A DNA stretch of 58,251 bases from SURF-24 sp964537965. Its GTDB lineage: Bacteria; Bacteroidota; Ignavibacteria; Ignavibacteriales; SURF-24. Shown piece after piece: positions 17,905 to 26,531 of this stretch. The notes under the pieces are model-generated. The model did not search any database, had not been told where the DNA came from, and worked only from the letters and a program-made list of their open reading frames with translations. Position 1 is the first letter of the stretch. Every line of letters starts with the position of its first letter. A program made the translations under genes and the position numbers. Location: NCBI GenBank assembly GCA_964537965.1, contig CAZIDB010000001.1, positions 1 through 58,251 of the forward strand. The letters run 5' to 3'.

Positions 17905-18675
17905 ATGGCAGATAAGAATATTATTGCAGTAGTAGGCGCTACCGGCGCACAGGGCGGCGGATTGGTAAAAGCAATCCTGAACGATCCCGATAAACAATTT
18001 AACGTCCGCGCAATTACCCGGAATGCAAATTCGGATAAAGCAAAAAAATTAGCAGAGATGGGAGCAGAAGTAGTTGAAGCAAATATTGATGACGAGGAAA
18101 GCCTTGTTAAAGCATTTGATGGCGCTTACGGTGTTTTCTGTGTAACATTTTTCTGGGATCACTTGTCGCCTGAAAAAGAAATGGATGAGGCGCATAAAAT
18201 GGCNNNNNNNNNNNNNNNNNNNNNNNNNNNNNNNNNNNNNNNNNNNNNNNNNNNNNNNNNNNNNNNNNNNNNNNNNNNNNNNNNNNNNNNNNNNNNNNNN
18301 NNNGACAAGAAACTTCCGGGAATTGCTGCGGATGATATTGGCAAATGCGCCCTTGCTATCTTTAAAAACAGTGATGAGTTTATTGGTAAGACGATAAGCA
18401 TAGCCGGTGAACATCTTACAGGTTCACAGATTGCCAAAAAGTTAAGTAAGGCTACAGGAAAGGAAATAAATTTTCTTCAGGTTTCTCCGGAAACATACAG
18501 AGCGTTTGGATTTCCCGGTGCTGATGATGTAGGTAATATGTTCCAGTTCAAACGCGACTTTGAAGAGTATTACTGCGGTGCAAGAAATATAGAGTTCACA
18601 AAGAAATTAAATCCTTCACTGCAAAACTTTGATGAATGGTTAAAAAAGAATAAGGATTTAATCCCGTTGGATTAA
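17905..18675 (+). CDS. NmrA/HSCARG-like NAD(P)-binding protein (contains assembly gap)
   Basis: Shown as 256 residues including the gap at 18204-18303. The N-terminal Rossmann fold is clear: IIAVVGATGAQGGGLVKAI at residues 5-23, then VRAITRN and GAEVVEANIDDEESL. After the gap comes DKKLPGIAADDIGKCALAIF and GKTISIAGEHLTGSQIAKKL, matching NmrA/HSCARG proteins, which act as NADPH-sensing regulators or atypical short-chain oxidoreductases. Those proteins have about 95 residues where this one shows 34 undetermined ones, so much of the middle is missing from the assembly. A ribosome-binding sequence AAAGGAT sits eight bases before the ATG. The substrate or partner is unknown. Confidence 0.85.
   Translation: MADKNIIAVVGATGAQGGGLVKAILNDPDKQFNVRAITRNANSDKAKKLAEMGAEVVEANIDDEESLVKAFDGAYGVFCVTFFWDHLSPEKEMDEAHKMXXXXXXXXXXXXXXXXXXXXXXXXXXXXXXXXXXDKKLPGIAADDIGKCALAIFKNSDEFIGKTISIAGEHLTGSQIAKKLSKATGKEINFLQVSPETYRAFGFPGADDVGNMFQFKRDFEEYYCGARNIEFTKKLNPSLQNFDEWLKKNKDLIPLD
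18204..18303. other. Assembly gap (100 N)
   Basis: A run of 100 undetermined bases within the NmrA-like gene, between codons GCN and GAC. Family length indicates that nearer 286 bases are missing. Confidence 0.99.
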
Positions 18676-18715
18676 TTGTTAATAAGATTTCGTAGTCAAA
18701 TCAGATCGCTCATGC

Positions 18716-18758
18716 TCAGGTGGAAATTTTATGATAAAACTTTTCCACCTGATTTTTT
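18716..18758 (+). terminator. Rho-independent terminator after the NmrA-like gene
   Basis: An 11-bp stem, TCAGGTGGAAA at 18716-18726 pairing with TTTCCACCTGA at 18742-18752, has a 15-base loop and is followed by TTTTTT. It lies 40 bases after the stop codon at 18675. Confidence 0.85.
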
Positions 18759-18821
18759 ATCCTTAATAAATTAAATGTAAATTCATAAGTGATAATAATG
18801 GCTTAGTAAGGAAGATTTGTG

Positions 18822-19319
18822 TTAAAGAAGTTTTGTTTCATCAATACAGCGAAGATAACCTTCATCAGTTAAGAGATGTAAGCCCATGGCAGCTTTTTTT
18901 ACAAGCTCATCACACCGTTCATTTTCAGGATGCCCGGCATGACCTTTAACCCACTCAAATTTAATCTGATGCTGCTCGGTAAGGTTTAACAACTTTTCCC
19001 ATAAGTCAGCGTTCTCAGCTTTGTCTTTCTTGTTTCTTTTCCAGCCGTTTCTCCGCCATCGTTCTGCCCAGCCAAGTGTAATTCCATCTACCACATATTT
19101 AGAATCCGTGTATAAAATTATATCGCATTTTTCTTTTAAAGCACTTAGTGCAACAATTGCGGCAGTTAGTTCCATCCTGTTATTGGTTGTTAATTTATAT
19201 CCACCGGAAATTTCCTTAATCCTGTCTTTATGTTTTAGAATTACACCATAACCACCAGGACCCGGATTTCCAAGACTGCCACCATCGGTGTAGATTTTTA
19301 TTTTCTTTAATTCAGCCAT
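18822..19319 (-). CDS. rnhA: Ribonuclease HI
   Basis: Encodes 165 residues from the ATG at 19319; an in-frame TTG five codons upstream is less likely. RNase HI cuts the RNA strand of RNA-DNA hybrids. The catalytic carboxylates are present: D12 in IYTDGGSLGNPGPGG, E50 in NNRMELTAA, D72 in LYTDSKYV and D137 in NERCDELV, plus H127 in VKGHAGH. The basic handle region WAERWRRNGWKRNKKD is also present. It lies 98 bases downstream of nuoF in the same direction, so it may sit at the tail of the nuo transcript. Confidence 0.96.
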   Translation of the reverse strand: MAELKKIKIYTDGGSLGNPGPGGYGVILKHKDRIKEISGGYKLTTNNRMELTAAIVALSALKEKCDIILYTDSKYVVDGITLGWAERWRRNGWKRNKKDKAENADLWEKLLNLTEQHQIKFEWVKGHAGHPENERCDELVKKAAMGLHLLTDEGYLRCIDETKLL

Positions 19320-19416
19320 AATAGTAAAAGTCAAAAGTGAGAGGTCAAATGTATGAAAAGAAAGAAGGAATTCACAAAATTAATTTATTTCGTATATCAA
19401 TCTATTTATAGTGAAT

Positions 19417-20754
19417 TCAGTTTTCTGTATTTGATATTTCAATGTCAGCTAAAGGAACCTTTGTATTTCGAAGTGAATGAACTTTATTTGCAACCGGAAT
19501 AACGATTTCTCTTTGCACAGCTTTCTCAAATTCATCTCTGAATCTCTGAATCATAAACTTAACCGGCCAGGCAGCGGCATCACCTAATGCACAAATCGTA
19601 TTTCCTTCAATGTTATTTGCAACGTTTATTAATAAATCCAGGTCGTTTGATGTACCCTGTCCTCTTATAATTCTGTTCAGAGTTTTCAATATCCAACCGG
19701 TACCTTCTCTGCAAGGAGTGCACTGCCCACAACTTTCATGATAATAGAACTTTGTAATACGGGCAAGGATTTTAACTAAATCAGTATCTTCATCCATAAC
19801 AATTACACCGCCGGTACCAATTGCAGAGCCGGCAGCTTTAAGTGATTCCGCATCCATCTTAACACCTTCAAGCTCATCACCTCTTAAAGGCGGCATAGAT
19901 GAACCACCAGGAATCACACATTTAATTTTTTTATCACCCGAAACACCGCCGGCATACTTATAAATCAAATCTGTAAGAAGAACCCCGGTTGGTAATTCAT
20001 ATACACCGGGATTGTTTACGTGTCCACTTACACCAAACAATAATGTACCGGGATGCTTTGGTTCGCCAATCTTTGAGAACCATTCCCAGCCATTGTTTAT
20101 AATTGCCGGTATGTTAGTTATTGTTTCAACGTTATTAATTGTTGTTGGATTTCCCCATAAACCATTTTGTGCCGGGAACGGCGGCTTAACTCTTGGATAT
20201 GCTCTCTTGCCTTCAATTGAGTTCATCAGTGAAGATTCTTCTCCGCATATATAAGCTCCGGCACCTTTATGTATGTAAATGTCACAGAAAAAATTTCCAC
20301 CTAAGGTTTCGGGCATCTTTTCTCCAACTAATCCTTTTGCATAAGCATCATCCAAAGCATTCTGAAGAAGTTTAATCCATTTATGATATTCCCCGCGAAT
20401 ATATACGTAAGCTACTTTAGCCTGAATTGCATAACAAGTAATCAATATACCTTCAATCAATTGATGCGGATTAAATTCAAATATTTGCCTGTCCTTGAAT
20501 GACCCGGGTTCACTTTCATCGCCATTAACACAAAGATATTTTGGTTTATCATTTGACTTCGGCATGAAACTCCACTTTAAACCTGTAAAGAAACATGCTC
20601 CACCTCTTCCACGTAAACCGGATTTCTTTACTTCATCAATAATTTCATCAGAAGTTTTTTGCAAAGCATTTTTAATTGCAGAATATCCGTTATGTTGAAT
20701 ATAAACATCAATGTTTGAAAGGTTGGGTATATCGGGTAAAACGATTCTTTTCAT
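19417..20754 (-). CDS. nuoF: NADH-quinone oxidoreductase subunit F
   Basis: Encodes 445 residues. NuoF is the NADH-oxidising subunit of complex I and carries FMN and the N3 [4Fe-4S] cluster. The glycine-rich FMN/NADH loop begins LRGRGGACFFTGLKWSF (residues 47-63), where most homologues have AGFPTG instead of ACFFTG. The NADH site GAYICGEESSLMNSIEG and the segment TTINNVET are intact. The cluster ligands are C342, C345 and C348 in SCGQCTPCREGTG and C388 in TICALGD. It is the last nuo gene here; nuoG, which normally follows, is absent from the window. Confidence 0.97.
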   Translation of the reverse strand: MKRIVLPDIPNLSNIDVYIQHNGYSAIKNALQKTSDEIIDEVKKSGLRGRGGACFFTGLKWSFMPKSNDKPKYLCVNGDESEPGSFKDRQIFEFNPHQLIEGILITCYAIQAKVAYVYIRGEYHKWIKLLQNALDDAYAKGLVGEKMPETLGGNFFCDIYIHKGAGAYICGEESSLMNSIEGKRAYPRVKPPFPAQNGLWGNPTTINNVETITNIPAIINNGWEWFSKIGEPKHPGTLLFGVSGHVNNPGVYELPTGVLLTDLIYKYAGGVSGDKKIKCVIPGGSSMPPLRGDELEGVKMDAESLKAAGSAIGTGGVIVMDEDTDLVKILARITKFYYHESCGQCTPCREGTGWILKTLNRIIRGQGTSNDLDLLINVANNIEGNTICALGDAAAWPVKFMIQRFRDEFEKAVQREIVIPVANKVHSLRNTKVPLADIEISNTEN

Positions 20755-20755
20755 A

Positions 20756-21226
20756 TCAGCTAAGTTTGTCTAAAATCTGGTTGATATCTTCTTTAGTTAA
20801 GTTCTCATAAAAGTCTTCATTAATTGCAATCATTGGAGCTGTTCCGCAAGAGCCCATACACTCAACTTCTTCAATTGAAAATTTACCATCACTTGTCACT
20901 TCATTTTCTTTTATACCGAGTTTCTTTTCAACCGATTCAAGAATTTCATAACCACCGCGAAGCATACAGGAAACATTTGTACATACCTGGATATGAAATT
21001 TGCCTGCAGGTTTCTTATGATACATTGTGTAAAATGTAGCTACACCTAACACATCAACCGTATCTATATTTAATACTGAAGCAACTTCTGTCATAACTTC
21101 CTGAGTAATATATCCATTCTGTTCCTGTGCAATATACAATGAATCCATAACAGCAGCCCTGGAAGTTTGATACTTCTTTTTTGATGCTTCAATTTTTACA
21201 AGATTTTCTTCTGTGAATTTGAACAT
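20756..21226 (-). CDS. nuoE: NADH-quinone oxidoreductase subunit E
   Basis: Encodes 156 residues, typical for the 24-kDa thioredoxin-fold subunit of complex I, which binds the off-pathway N1a [2Fe-2S] cluster. The four ligands are C82 and C87 in VCTNVSCMLRGG and C123 and C127 in VECMGSCGTAPM. The N-terminal helical part with RAAVMDSLYIAQEQNGYI is normal. It ends one base before nuoF begins. A 78-base spacer separates it from nuoD and contains a 10-bp dyad (21257-21266 with 21281-21290) of uncertain meaning. Confidence 0.96.
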   Translation of the reverse strand: MFKFTEENLVKIEASKKKYQTSRAAVMDSLYIAQEQNGYITQEVMTEVASVLNIDTVDVLGVATFYTMYHKKPAGKFHIQVCTNVSCMLRGGYEILESVEKKLGIKENEVTSDGKFSIEEVECMGSCGTAPMIAINEDFYENLTKEDINQILDKLS

Positions 21227-21304
21227 GAGTTTTTATGTTTATATTATAATTCATATTGTATGATGTTCAAATTACATTTTACATCATACATTTTACATTC
21301 ATAA

Positions 21305-22555
21305 TTACTTATCTGCTTCACCCATAACCGGGTCAAGGCTTCCGATAATAGCAACCACATCAGATATCATCGCACCTTTACACGCAAGCGATAATGCCTG
21401 AAGATTACAGAAAGAGGGTGAACGAATCTTTAATTTCCATGGATAACCTTTACCCTGGCTAACAATATAAAATCCCAATTCACCTTTTGGGTTTTCAACT
21501 GCAGAATATATTTCTCCAACCGGTGGATTGATTCCGAAATTTACAATCATAAAATCGTGAATCAGTTCTTCCATCTTAGAATAAATTTCGTCTTTATGCG
21601 GCAGAACTTTTTTAGGATTATTTGCCATTGCTTCACCCGAAGGCATTTTATCAAGTATCTGCTTAACTAATTTAATGCTTTCTCTTACTTCATCAACACG
21701 AACAAAATAACGGGCAAGACAATCACCTTCACTATAAACAGGTATTTTAAAATCCAATTCATTATAGAACAAGTACGGTTGTGCTTTTCTTAAATCGAAT
21801 TGAACTCCGGAAGCTCTAAGGTTTGGACCGGTTAGCCCAAGATTTATTGCATCTTCTTTTGGAATTACTCCGATCCCTTCAAGTCTGTTTATAAATATTT
21901 TATTTTTATTCAGAAGGTTTTCAATTTCATCTATGGCAGCATCCAGTTTAGAAATAAATTCTTTGATTTGATTAATCACTTCATCAGTAATATCGATTGC
22001 TACACCACCAATACGGGTATAGCTTGTAGTAAACCTTGCCCCGGCAAGTATATCATAAATATTCTGAATGTTTTCCCGTTCACGAAATGTCCACATAAAA
22101 ACAGTAACCGCTCCAACATCCATTGCAAATGTTCCAATAGAAACAAGATGACCCATTATTCTTGAAAGCTCAAACACAAGCATCCTGATATATTGAGCAC
22201 GCTTAGGAACTTCAATACCGGCTAATTTTTCTACGGCCAAGACATAAGCAACATTGTTGCACATTGTTGAAGTATAATCAAGCCTGTCTGTATGAGGAAT
22301 GTATTCATAGTAAGTCATGTTCTCAGCTAACTTTTCATAGCCACGATGTAAATAACCAAGTTCAGGAACACAGTTAAGAATTGTTTCTCCATCCAATCTT
22401 AAAACAAGTCTTAGTACTCCATGAGTGGCAGGATGCTGCGGACCCATATTCAGAATCATTTCATTTTCAAGCGCATCATCAATTGTAATGTTTGTATCTT
22501 TCAGAAGCGCCTGAACAATCTGCGATTGACTTTCTTCTTTATTTATTCTTTCCAT
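21305..22555 (-). CDS. nuoD: NADH-quinone oxidoreductase subunit D
   Basis: Encodes 416 residues, the 49-kDa subunit of complex I that forms the quinone pocket together with NuoB. The quinone-site signature NMGPQHPATHGVLRL (about residues 31-45) with its conserved His is present, as are ELGYLHRGYEKLAE and YTSTMCNNVAY. The C-terminus ends SLDPVMGEADK, matching the SFDIVMGEVDR-type end of the family. A 30-residue extension precedes the conserved start, which is longer than in many homologues. It follows nuoC by six bases. Confidence 0.97.
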   Translation of the reverse strand: MERINKEESQSQIVQALLKDTNITIDDALENEMILNMGPQHPATHGVLRLVLRLDGETILNCVPELGYLHRGYEKLAENMTYYEYIPHTDRLDYTSTMCNNVAYVLAVEKLAGIEVPKRAQYIRMLVFELSRIMGHLVSIGTFAMDVGAVTVFMWTFRERENIQNIYDILAGARFTTSYTRIGGVAIDITDEVINQIKEFISKLDAAIDEIENLLNKNKIFINRLEGIGVIPKEDAINLGLTGPNLRASGVQFDLRKAQPYLFYNELDFKIPVYSEGDCLARYFVRVDEVRESIKLVKQILDKMPSGEAMANNPKKVLPHKDEIYSKMEELIHDFMIVNFGINPPVGEIYSAVENPKGELGFYIVSQGKGYPWKLKIRSPSFCNLQALSLACKGAMISDVVAIIGSLDPVMGEADK

Positions 22556-22561
22556 AAATTT

Positions 22562-23044
22562 TTATTTCTTTGGAAGAGTAAGTGAGCCGGGAATTCCTGT
22601 TAACGGAAAATCTTTTCTTAACGGATAATATTCAAACTCCTCCGGCATATACATTCTTCTTAAATCCGGGTGATTCTTAAATTTTATTCCATACATATCA
22701 AACGTTTCTCTTTCATACCAATTAGCTGATTCCCAAATGGAACAAACACTGTCAACTAAATTACTTTCAATATTAGCGCGTAACCTTAACCTGAAATTAT
22801 TTGATAATGAAAAGATATGATAAACAACTGTAAACCTGTTTTTTGATGTTCCCCAATCAATTGCAGTTACATCTTCGCAGAGATCAAATTCAAGTTCCGG
22901 TTCTTCTTTAAGAAACGTAGCGATTTCAGTAATGCGTTTTGCATCAATTGTAATCGCAAGGTCACCTTTAAAGTCTGTTACTTCTAAAATTGAAGTAGTA
23001 AAGTTCTCTTTTAACTTCGCCGTTATTTTATCTTTTAAATCCAT
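22562..23044 (-). CDS. nuoC: NADH-quinone oxidoreductase subunit C
   Basis: Encodes 160 residues, the 30-kDa subunit of the peripheral arm of complex I. The family signature WYERETFDMYGIKFKNHPDL (residues 109-128) followed by RRMYMPEEFEYYPLRKDFP is intact. The N-terminal half is a typical alpha/beta domain. It shares its first base with the end of nuoB, so the two are translationally coupled, and it is not fused to nuoD as it is in some bacteria. Confidence 0.96.
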   Translation of the reverse strand: MDLKDKITAKLKENFTTSILEVTDFKGDLAITIDAKRITEIATFLKEEPELEFDLCEDVTAIDWGTSKNRFTVVYHIFSLSNNFRLRLRANIESNLVDSVCSIWESANWYERETFDMYGIKFKNHPDLRRMYMPEEFEYYPLRKDFPLTGIPGSLTLPKK

Positions 23045-23562
23045 TAATTATTTCTACCGTTAATTTCAAGAAATGGTATATCCTGATAATCTCTTCCACG
23101 GGATTTTGATATTTTCTTTTGAATTTCCATAACGGCATTCAAGAGATTCTCAGGTCTTGGCGGGCAGCCTGCGGTATAAACATCAACAGGAAGAAAAGTA
23201 TCAATTCCCTGAACAACAGGATAAGATCTATACATACCACCGGTAGATGTACAAACACCCATGGCGATTACCCATTTGGGGTCCGGCATCTGGTCATAAA
23301 TTTTCCTTACTACTTTTGCCATTTTATAAGTTACTGTTCCGGCTACAATCATTAAATCTGACTGACGCGGAGAAAACCTCATAACTTCCGAACCGAATCT
23401 TGACATATCATATTTCGGATCGACTGCGGACATCATTTCAATGGCACAGCATGAAATTCCCATAGGCATTGGCCAGACAGAACTCTTTCTTGCCCAGGCA
23501 ATCACGGCATCTAAAGTTGAAACAATAAAACCATCTGAATTTAGCTTAGCTTCTAATCCCAT
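23044..23562 (-). CDS. nuoB: NADH-quinone oxidoreductase subunit B
   Basis: Encodes 172 residues, the PSST subunit that carries the terminal N2 [4Fe-4S] cluster, the direct electron donor to quinone. All four ligands are present: the adjacent pair C38 and C39 in GISCCAIEMM, C104 in MGVCTSTGGM and C133 in AGCPPRPENL. The segment VDVYTAGCPPRPE is the family signature. It overlaps the end of nuoA by ten bases and abuts nuoC. Confidence 0.97.
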   Translation of the reverse strand: MGLEAKLNSDGFIVSTLDAVIAWARKSSVWPMPMGISCCAIEMMSAVDPKYDMSRFGSEVMRFSPRQSDLMIVAGTVTYKMAKVVRKIYDQMPDPKWVIAMGVCTSTGGMYRSYPVVQGIDTFLPVDVYTAGCPPRPENLLNAVMEIQKKISKSRGRDYQDIPFLEINGRNN

Positions 23563-23924
23563 TTTAAGCCGCCTTTTCTGAAAACATATAAAAAGCCCAA
23601 TTCCAATACTATTAGAAATATTAACATAGGTATGAAAGCAAAGATTCCATATTCACCAAATAAACTTTTAAATTGAACAGCCCATGGATAAACATAAATT
23701 ACTTCTATATCAAAAATTATAAACAACATTGCAACAAGGTAGTACTTAATTGATACTCTTTCCCGTGTGGTTCCTACAGGTTTCATACCTGATTCATATG
23801 TAGATAATTTCTCCTGGTTAGGCCGCTGAGGTCCAAATAATTTAGAAGAAATGATTACTGCAATGCTAAAAACCGTTGCAAACGCAAGCACTATGAATAT
23901 GGGAATATATTGTTCAATCATCAA
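23553..23924 (-). CDS. nuoA: NADH-quinone oxidoreductase subunit A
   Basis: Encodes 123 residues with three membrane helices (about residues 5-27, 63-83 and 91-113), as in all NuoA/ND3 proteins of the membrane arm of complex I. The conserved loop KLSTYESGMKPVGTTRERVSIKYYL between helices one and two, and FDIEVIYVYPWAV in helix two, are intact. It is the first gene of nuoABCDEF. The 107 bases upstream separate it from the response regulator gene and probably hold the operon promoter. Confidence 0.97.
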   Translation of the reverse strand: MMIEQYIPIFIVLAFATVFSIAVIISSKLFGPQRPNQEKLSTYESGMKPVGTTRERVSIKYYLVAMLFIIFDIEVIYVYPWAVQFKSLFGEYGIFAFIPMLIFLIVLELGFLYVFRKGGLKWD

Positions 23925-24031
23925 TTTTAACTTTCATTATTGCAAACAAAATTTATCCAAAAAACAATTAATTTCAAAAATGGTTCCACTTAATAATTTA
24001 ATTGAAAATAAAAATGACGACGGCAGAGGTA

Positions 24032-24436
24032 TTATAGCCTATTAAAGCTTAAATCCTTTTCGCTCCATTCGGCTATTATTTTTACTGCGGTTTCAAACTC
24101 ATTGGATTTATCTAAAAAGTAATCCACGCCAAGTTGAATTGCCCTCAATTTAACTTTTTCGTGCGGATAATTTGTAAGCATAATTAAAACAGTCTGCGGA
24201 TGCTCTGCTTTTATATTACTTATAATATCCAGTCCGGTTCCAACAGGAAAAGCATTGTCAAGAATAACAATTTCCTGGTGATGCTTGAAAAAAGAATTTA
24301 ATCCTGTATTGGGAGAATCGGCTTCATAAATTTCAAGTTGAATATTTTCTGAGAGAATTGCTTCTATCAGCCTCTTCCGTAATATATCTGAATCGTCTAC
24401 AATTAGAATTTTTTTCAAAGAAAACTCCTCAAACAT
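24032..24436 (-). CDS. Single-domain response regulator (receiver domain only)
   Basis: Encodes 134 residues forming one CheY-like receiver domain with no output domain. The acidic pocket is D14 and D15, the phospho-acceptor is D60 in VILDNAFPVGTGLDI, and the switch residues are T88 and K110. It would transmit a signal by protein contact after phosphorylation by a histidine kinase, which is not encoded nearby. It lies upstream of nuoA in the same direction, with 107 bases between, but nothing in the sequence shows that it controls nuo. Confidence 0.9.
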   Translation of the reverse strand: MFEEFSLKKILIVDDSDILRKRLIEAILSENIQLEIYEADSPNTGLNSFFKHHQEIVILDNAFPVGTGLDIISNIKAEHPQTVLIMLTNYPHEKVKLRAIQLGVDYFLDKSNEFETAVKIIAEWSEKDLSFNRL

Positions 24437-24568
24437 TTCTCCATGCTAAAGACCCTGTTTTCCAAACGGAAAATCGTAAACTAATTCAAAATAAACAACT
24501 AAATGTTTCTTGTCCTGTTGAAATAAGTGTAAACATTTTTTCTCACTCTTTTAATTAAAATAAGAATT

Positions 24569-25888
24569 TCACTTAAGAGCATTTGCACTTATATCATAAG
24601 ACCATAGTTCAACACCATCTTTATTAAACAATTTACAGTTGAGTACACGGTCATTTTTTGGTCCGGTTATTTTAAACAGACCATAATTTCTTTCTGTTAC
24701 TAATGTACCGGGAACACGTAAAGTATTTTTAGCTGGATCAGGTTTACTTGGTCCGGCAGACATTGTAGATAATGTAAAATCATAAAGCGGATAAGTGCCT
24801 TCCCTTTCTAATTTGGTAATCTCAGAAAAATGCCTGTCACCGGTTAAAAAGATCACACCTGTAATTCCTTCATTTTTAATAGCAGCTAAAAGTTCTTCTC
24901 TTTCTTCTTTATAAGTGAGATAAGTTTCATTGGCTTCTTCTGTGCTAAGCACTTGCCCGCCAATTGCAATAAATTTAAAAGTGGCGTTGGATGTAACCAA
25001 TGCTTCAATTAACCATTTAAGCTGATCTTTACCAAGCAATTCCCTCTTACCTGTTTTAGAGTCATCCGGAGTTCTGTAATATCTGTCATCCATCATAAAG
25101 AATTCCGCATCACCCCATTCGAATTTTGAAGTAATACCCGGTTTGTCATTTACGCCATATGATAAAGCAGGCCAGAAAAGTTTAAATGCTTTTAATGTAA
25201 GATCTTTATGAATAAAACTTCTGTCGGAATTATTAGGTCCAAAATCATGGTCATCCCAGATTGCATAGTTATGAACAGACGAAAGAAGCGGCTGCATTTC
25301 CGGTAATGAACGGGTGTGAGTAATTCTTTTTATAATCCCGGTCCAACTATTCCAGTCAGGTTCCCGCAAGTAATAGTTATCGCCAAGCCACACCATAAAA
25401 TCAGGGTGCTTTTCAAAAATGCTGTTATATATTTCATAATTACCGCCGTAAGGTTTTCCTGGCCTGTCATATTGGGATTCATTCACATAAGCGCAACTTC
25501 CCGTAACAAATGAAAACTCAGGCGGATCTTCACGCCATTGCCATAATTTTAATGTCTGGAATTCACAGGGCTGCTTCAGTTGGATTGGTTTTTCATCAAT
25601 ATAAACTTCATAATTATAATGTCTGCCTGGCTCAACCTCATCGGCAATAAGAGTTGAAGTATATCCTTCCTCCTTTGTAGTAGTCTTTTCATCTGTAAAA
25701 TATTTATGCTTAGGATTTTCTTTATCCCAATAACTTATTTTCACTTTTGCAGGTTGAGTAGTTTGTAACCACAATGCCACTTCTCTCATTTCGGAGTATC
25801 CAACCATTGGTCCTGACTGAAGCTTTGAAGACTGAGGATAAACAAAAGTAAGAGCAGTAAGAATAATCAGTAGGAAATATAGTTTCAT
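24569..25888 (-). CDS. PhoD-like alkaline phosphatase / metallophosphatase
   Basis: Encodes 439 residues with a signal peptide (residues 1-19, ending VYPQ). An N-terminal beta domain (about residues 25-115) precedes the metallophosphatase core, which carries FVTGSCAYVN, VWLGDNYYLRE, AIWDDHDFGPNNSDRSF and FLTGDRHFSEI, in the order seen in PhoD phosphodiesterases/phosphatases that use calcium and iron. Export by Sec is suggested since no twin-arginine motif is visible in the signal, unlike classical PhoD. The natural substrate cannot be told from the sequence. The gene is divergent from the small cytochrome lipoprotein, with 90 bases between them. Confidence 0.88.
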   Translation of the reverse strand: MKLYFLLIILTALTFVYPQSSKLQSGPMVGYSEMREVALWLQTTQPAKVKISYWDKENPKHKYFTDEKTTTKEEGYTSTLIADEVEPGRHYNYEVYIDEKPIQLKQPCEFQTLKLWQWREDPPEFSFVTGSCAYVNESQYDRPGKPYGGNYEIYNSIFEKHPDFMVWLGDNYYLREPDWNSWTGIIKRITHTRSLPEMQPLLSSVHNYAIWDDHDFGPNNSDRSFIHKDLTLKAFKLFWPALSYGVNDKPGITSKFEWGDAEFFMMDDRYYRTPDDSKTGKRELLGKDQLKWLIEALVTSNATFKFIAIGGQVLSTEEANETYLTYKEEREELLAAIKNEGITGVIFLTGDRHFSEITKLEREGTYPLYDFTLSTMSAGPSKPDPAKNTLRVPGTLVTERNYGLFKITGPKNDRVLNCKLFNKDGVELWSYDISANALK

Positions 25889-25978
25889 AAATGCCCTATG
25901 AAGTTATTTTATTCTGTTGATAAAATAAGAATCTCAAACTATCTTTGAAAGTAAAATTATTAAATAGACAAAATCAAA

Positions 25979-26365
25979 ATGAAGAAAGCCGCATTATTAA
26001 TATTTATAACAGGATTTATTTTCTTTTCAATAGGTTGTAAAGATAAATTACCACCGGAGCAGGAAATTCCGGCAGAAAATGTAAGTTATTTAAAACATAT
26101 ACAGCCAGTATTCGAACTAAAGTGTAACAATTCCGGTTGTCATAATGATGAGGATCGTGCGGGAAGCATAAGTCTTACTTCATATCAAAACACCACAGCG
26201 GATTTAAGTGTTGTGTTTCCGGGCCAGCCGCAGAACAGCAGGTTAGCAACTGCAATTCAGCCAAGTACTTCAGTACCAATGCCGCCTATGGCTTATCCCC
26301 CGTTAACCGAGAACCAGGTTAAAGGAATAATCACCTGGATTAAAGAAGGGGCTAAAAATAATTAA
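25979..26365 (+). CDS. Small lipoprotein with cytochrome-c-like CX4CH motif
   Basis: Encodes 128 residues. The signal ends in a lipobox (FSIGC, C20), so the protein is anchored to a membrane. The mature part has LKHIQPVFELKCNNSGCHNDEDRAGSISL, where the haem motif is CX4CH rather than CXXCH, and a later methionine in SVPMPPMAYPPL that could be the sixth ligand, followed by ENQVKGIITWIKEGAKNN, the C-terminal cytochrome c helix. The spacing of these parts resembles the planctomycete-type cytochrome c domain common in Bacteroidota lipoproteins. Whether haem is attached is not certain. A TonB-dependent receptor gene follows 166 bases downstream. Confidence 0.75.
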   Translation: MKKAALLIFITGFIFFSIGCKDKLPPEQEIPAENVSYLKHIQPVFELKCNNSGCHNDEDRAGSISLTSYQNTTADLSVVFPGQPQNSRLATAIQPSTSVPMPPMAYPPLTENQVKGIITWIKEGAKNN

Positions 26366-26531
26366 TCTTATGAACTATTTAATTTTCCCGGGTAATTCAG
26401 TTTAATAAAAATATTCTTGATTGCATTCAATGATATAGAACTATATAAATCGTTTATATTTTTAAAAGTATACAGACAAATTCCTGTTAATAGATATGTG
26501 ATTCTCCCACTAAAAAATTAAGGTGATTACA

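Noticed and set aside
19368..19418. Inverted repeat GAATTCAC/GTGAATTC after nuoF
   Set aside because: Eight base pairs with a 35-base loop; too weak to call a terminator.
21257..21290. Terminator or attenuator between nuoD and nuoE
   Set aside because: A 10-bp dyad is present but with a 14-base loop and no T-run downstream in the transcription direction; it could be chance in AT-rich DNA.
23947..23980. Bacteroidota-type promoter before nuoA (TTTTTG, 19 bases, TAAATTTTG)
   Set aside because: The -7 element has one extra T compared with TAnnTTTG, and the sigma specificity of this organism is unknown.
24458..24473. Small hairpin TTTTCC-AAAC-GGAAAA upstream of the response regulator
   Set aside because: Only six base pairs and no T-run; not convincing as a terminator or operator.
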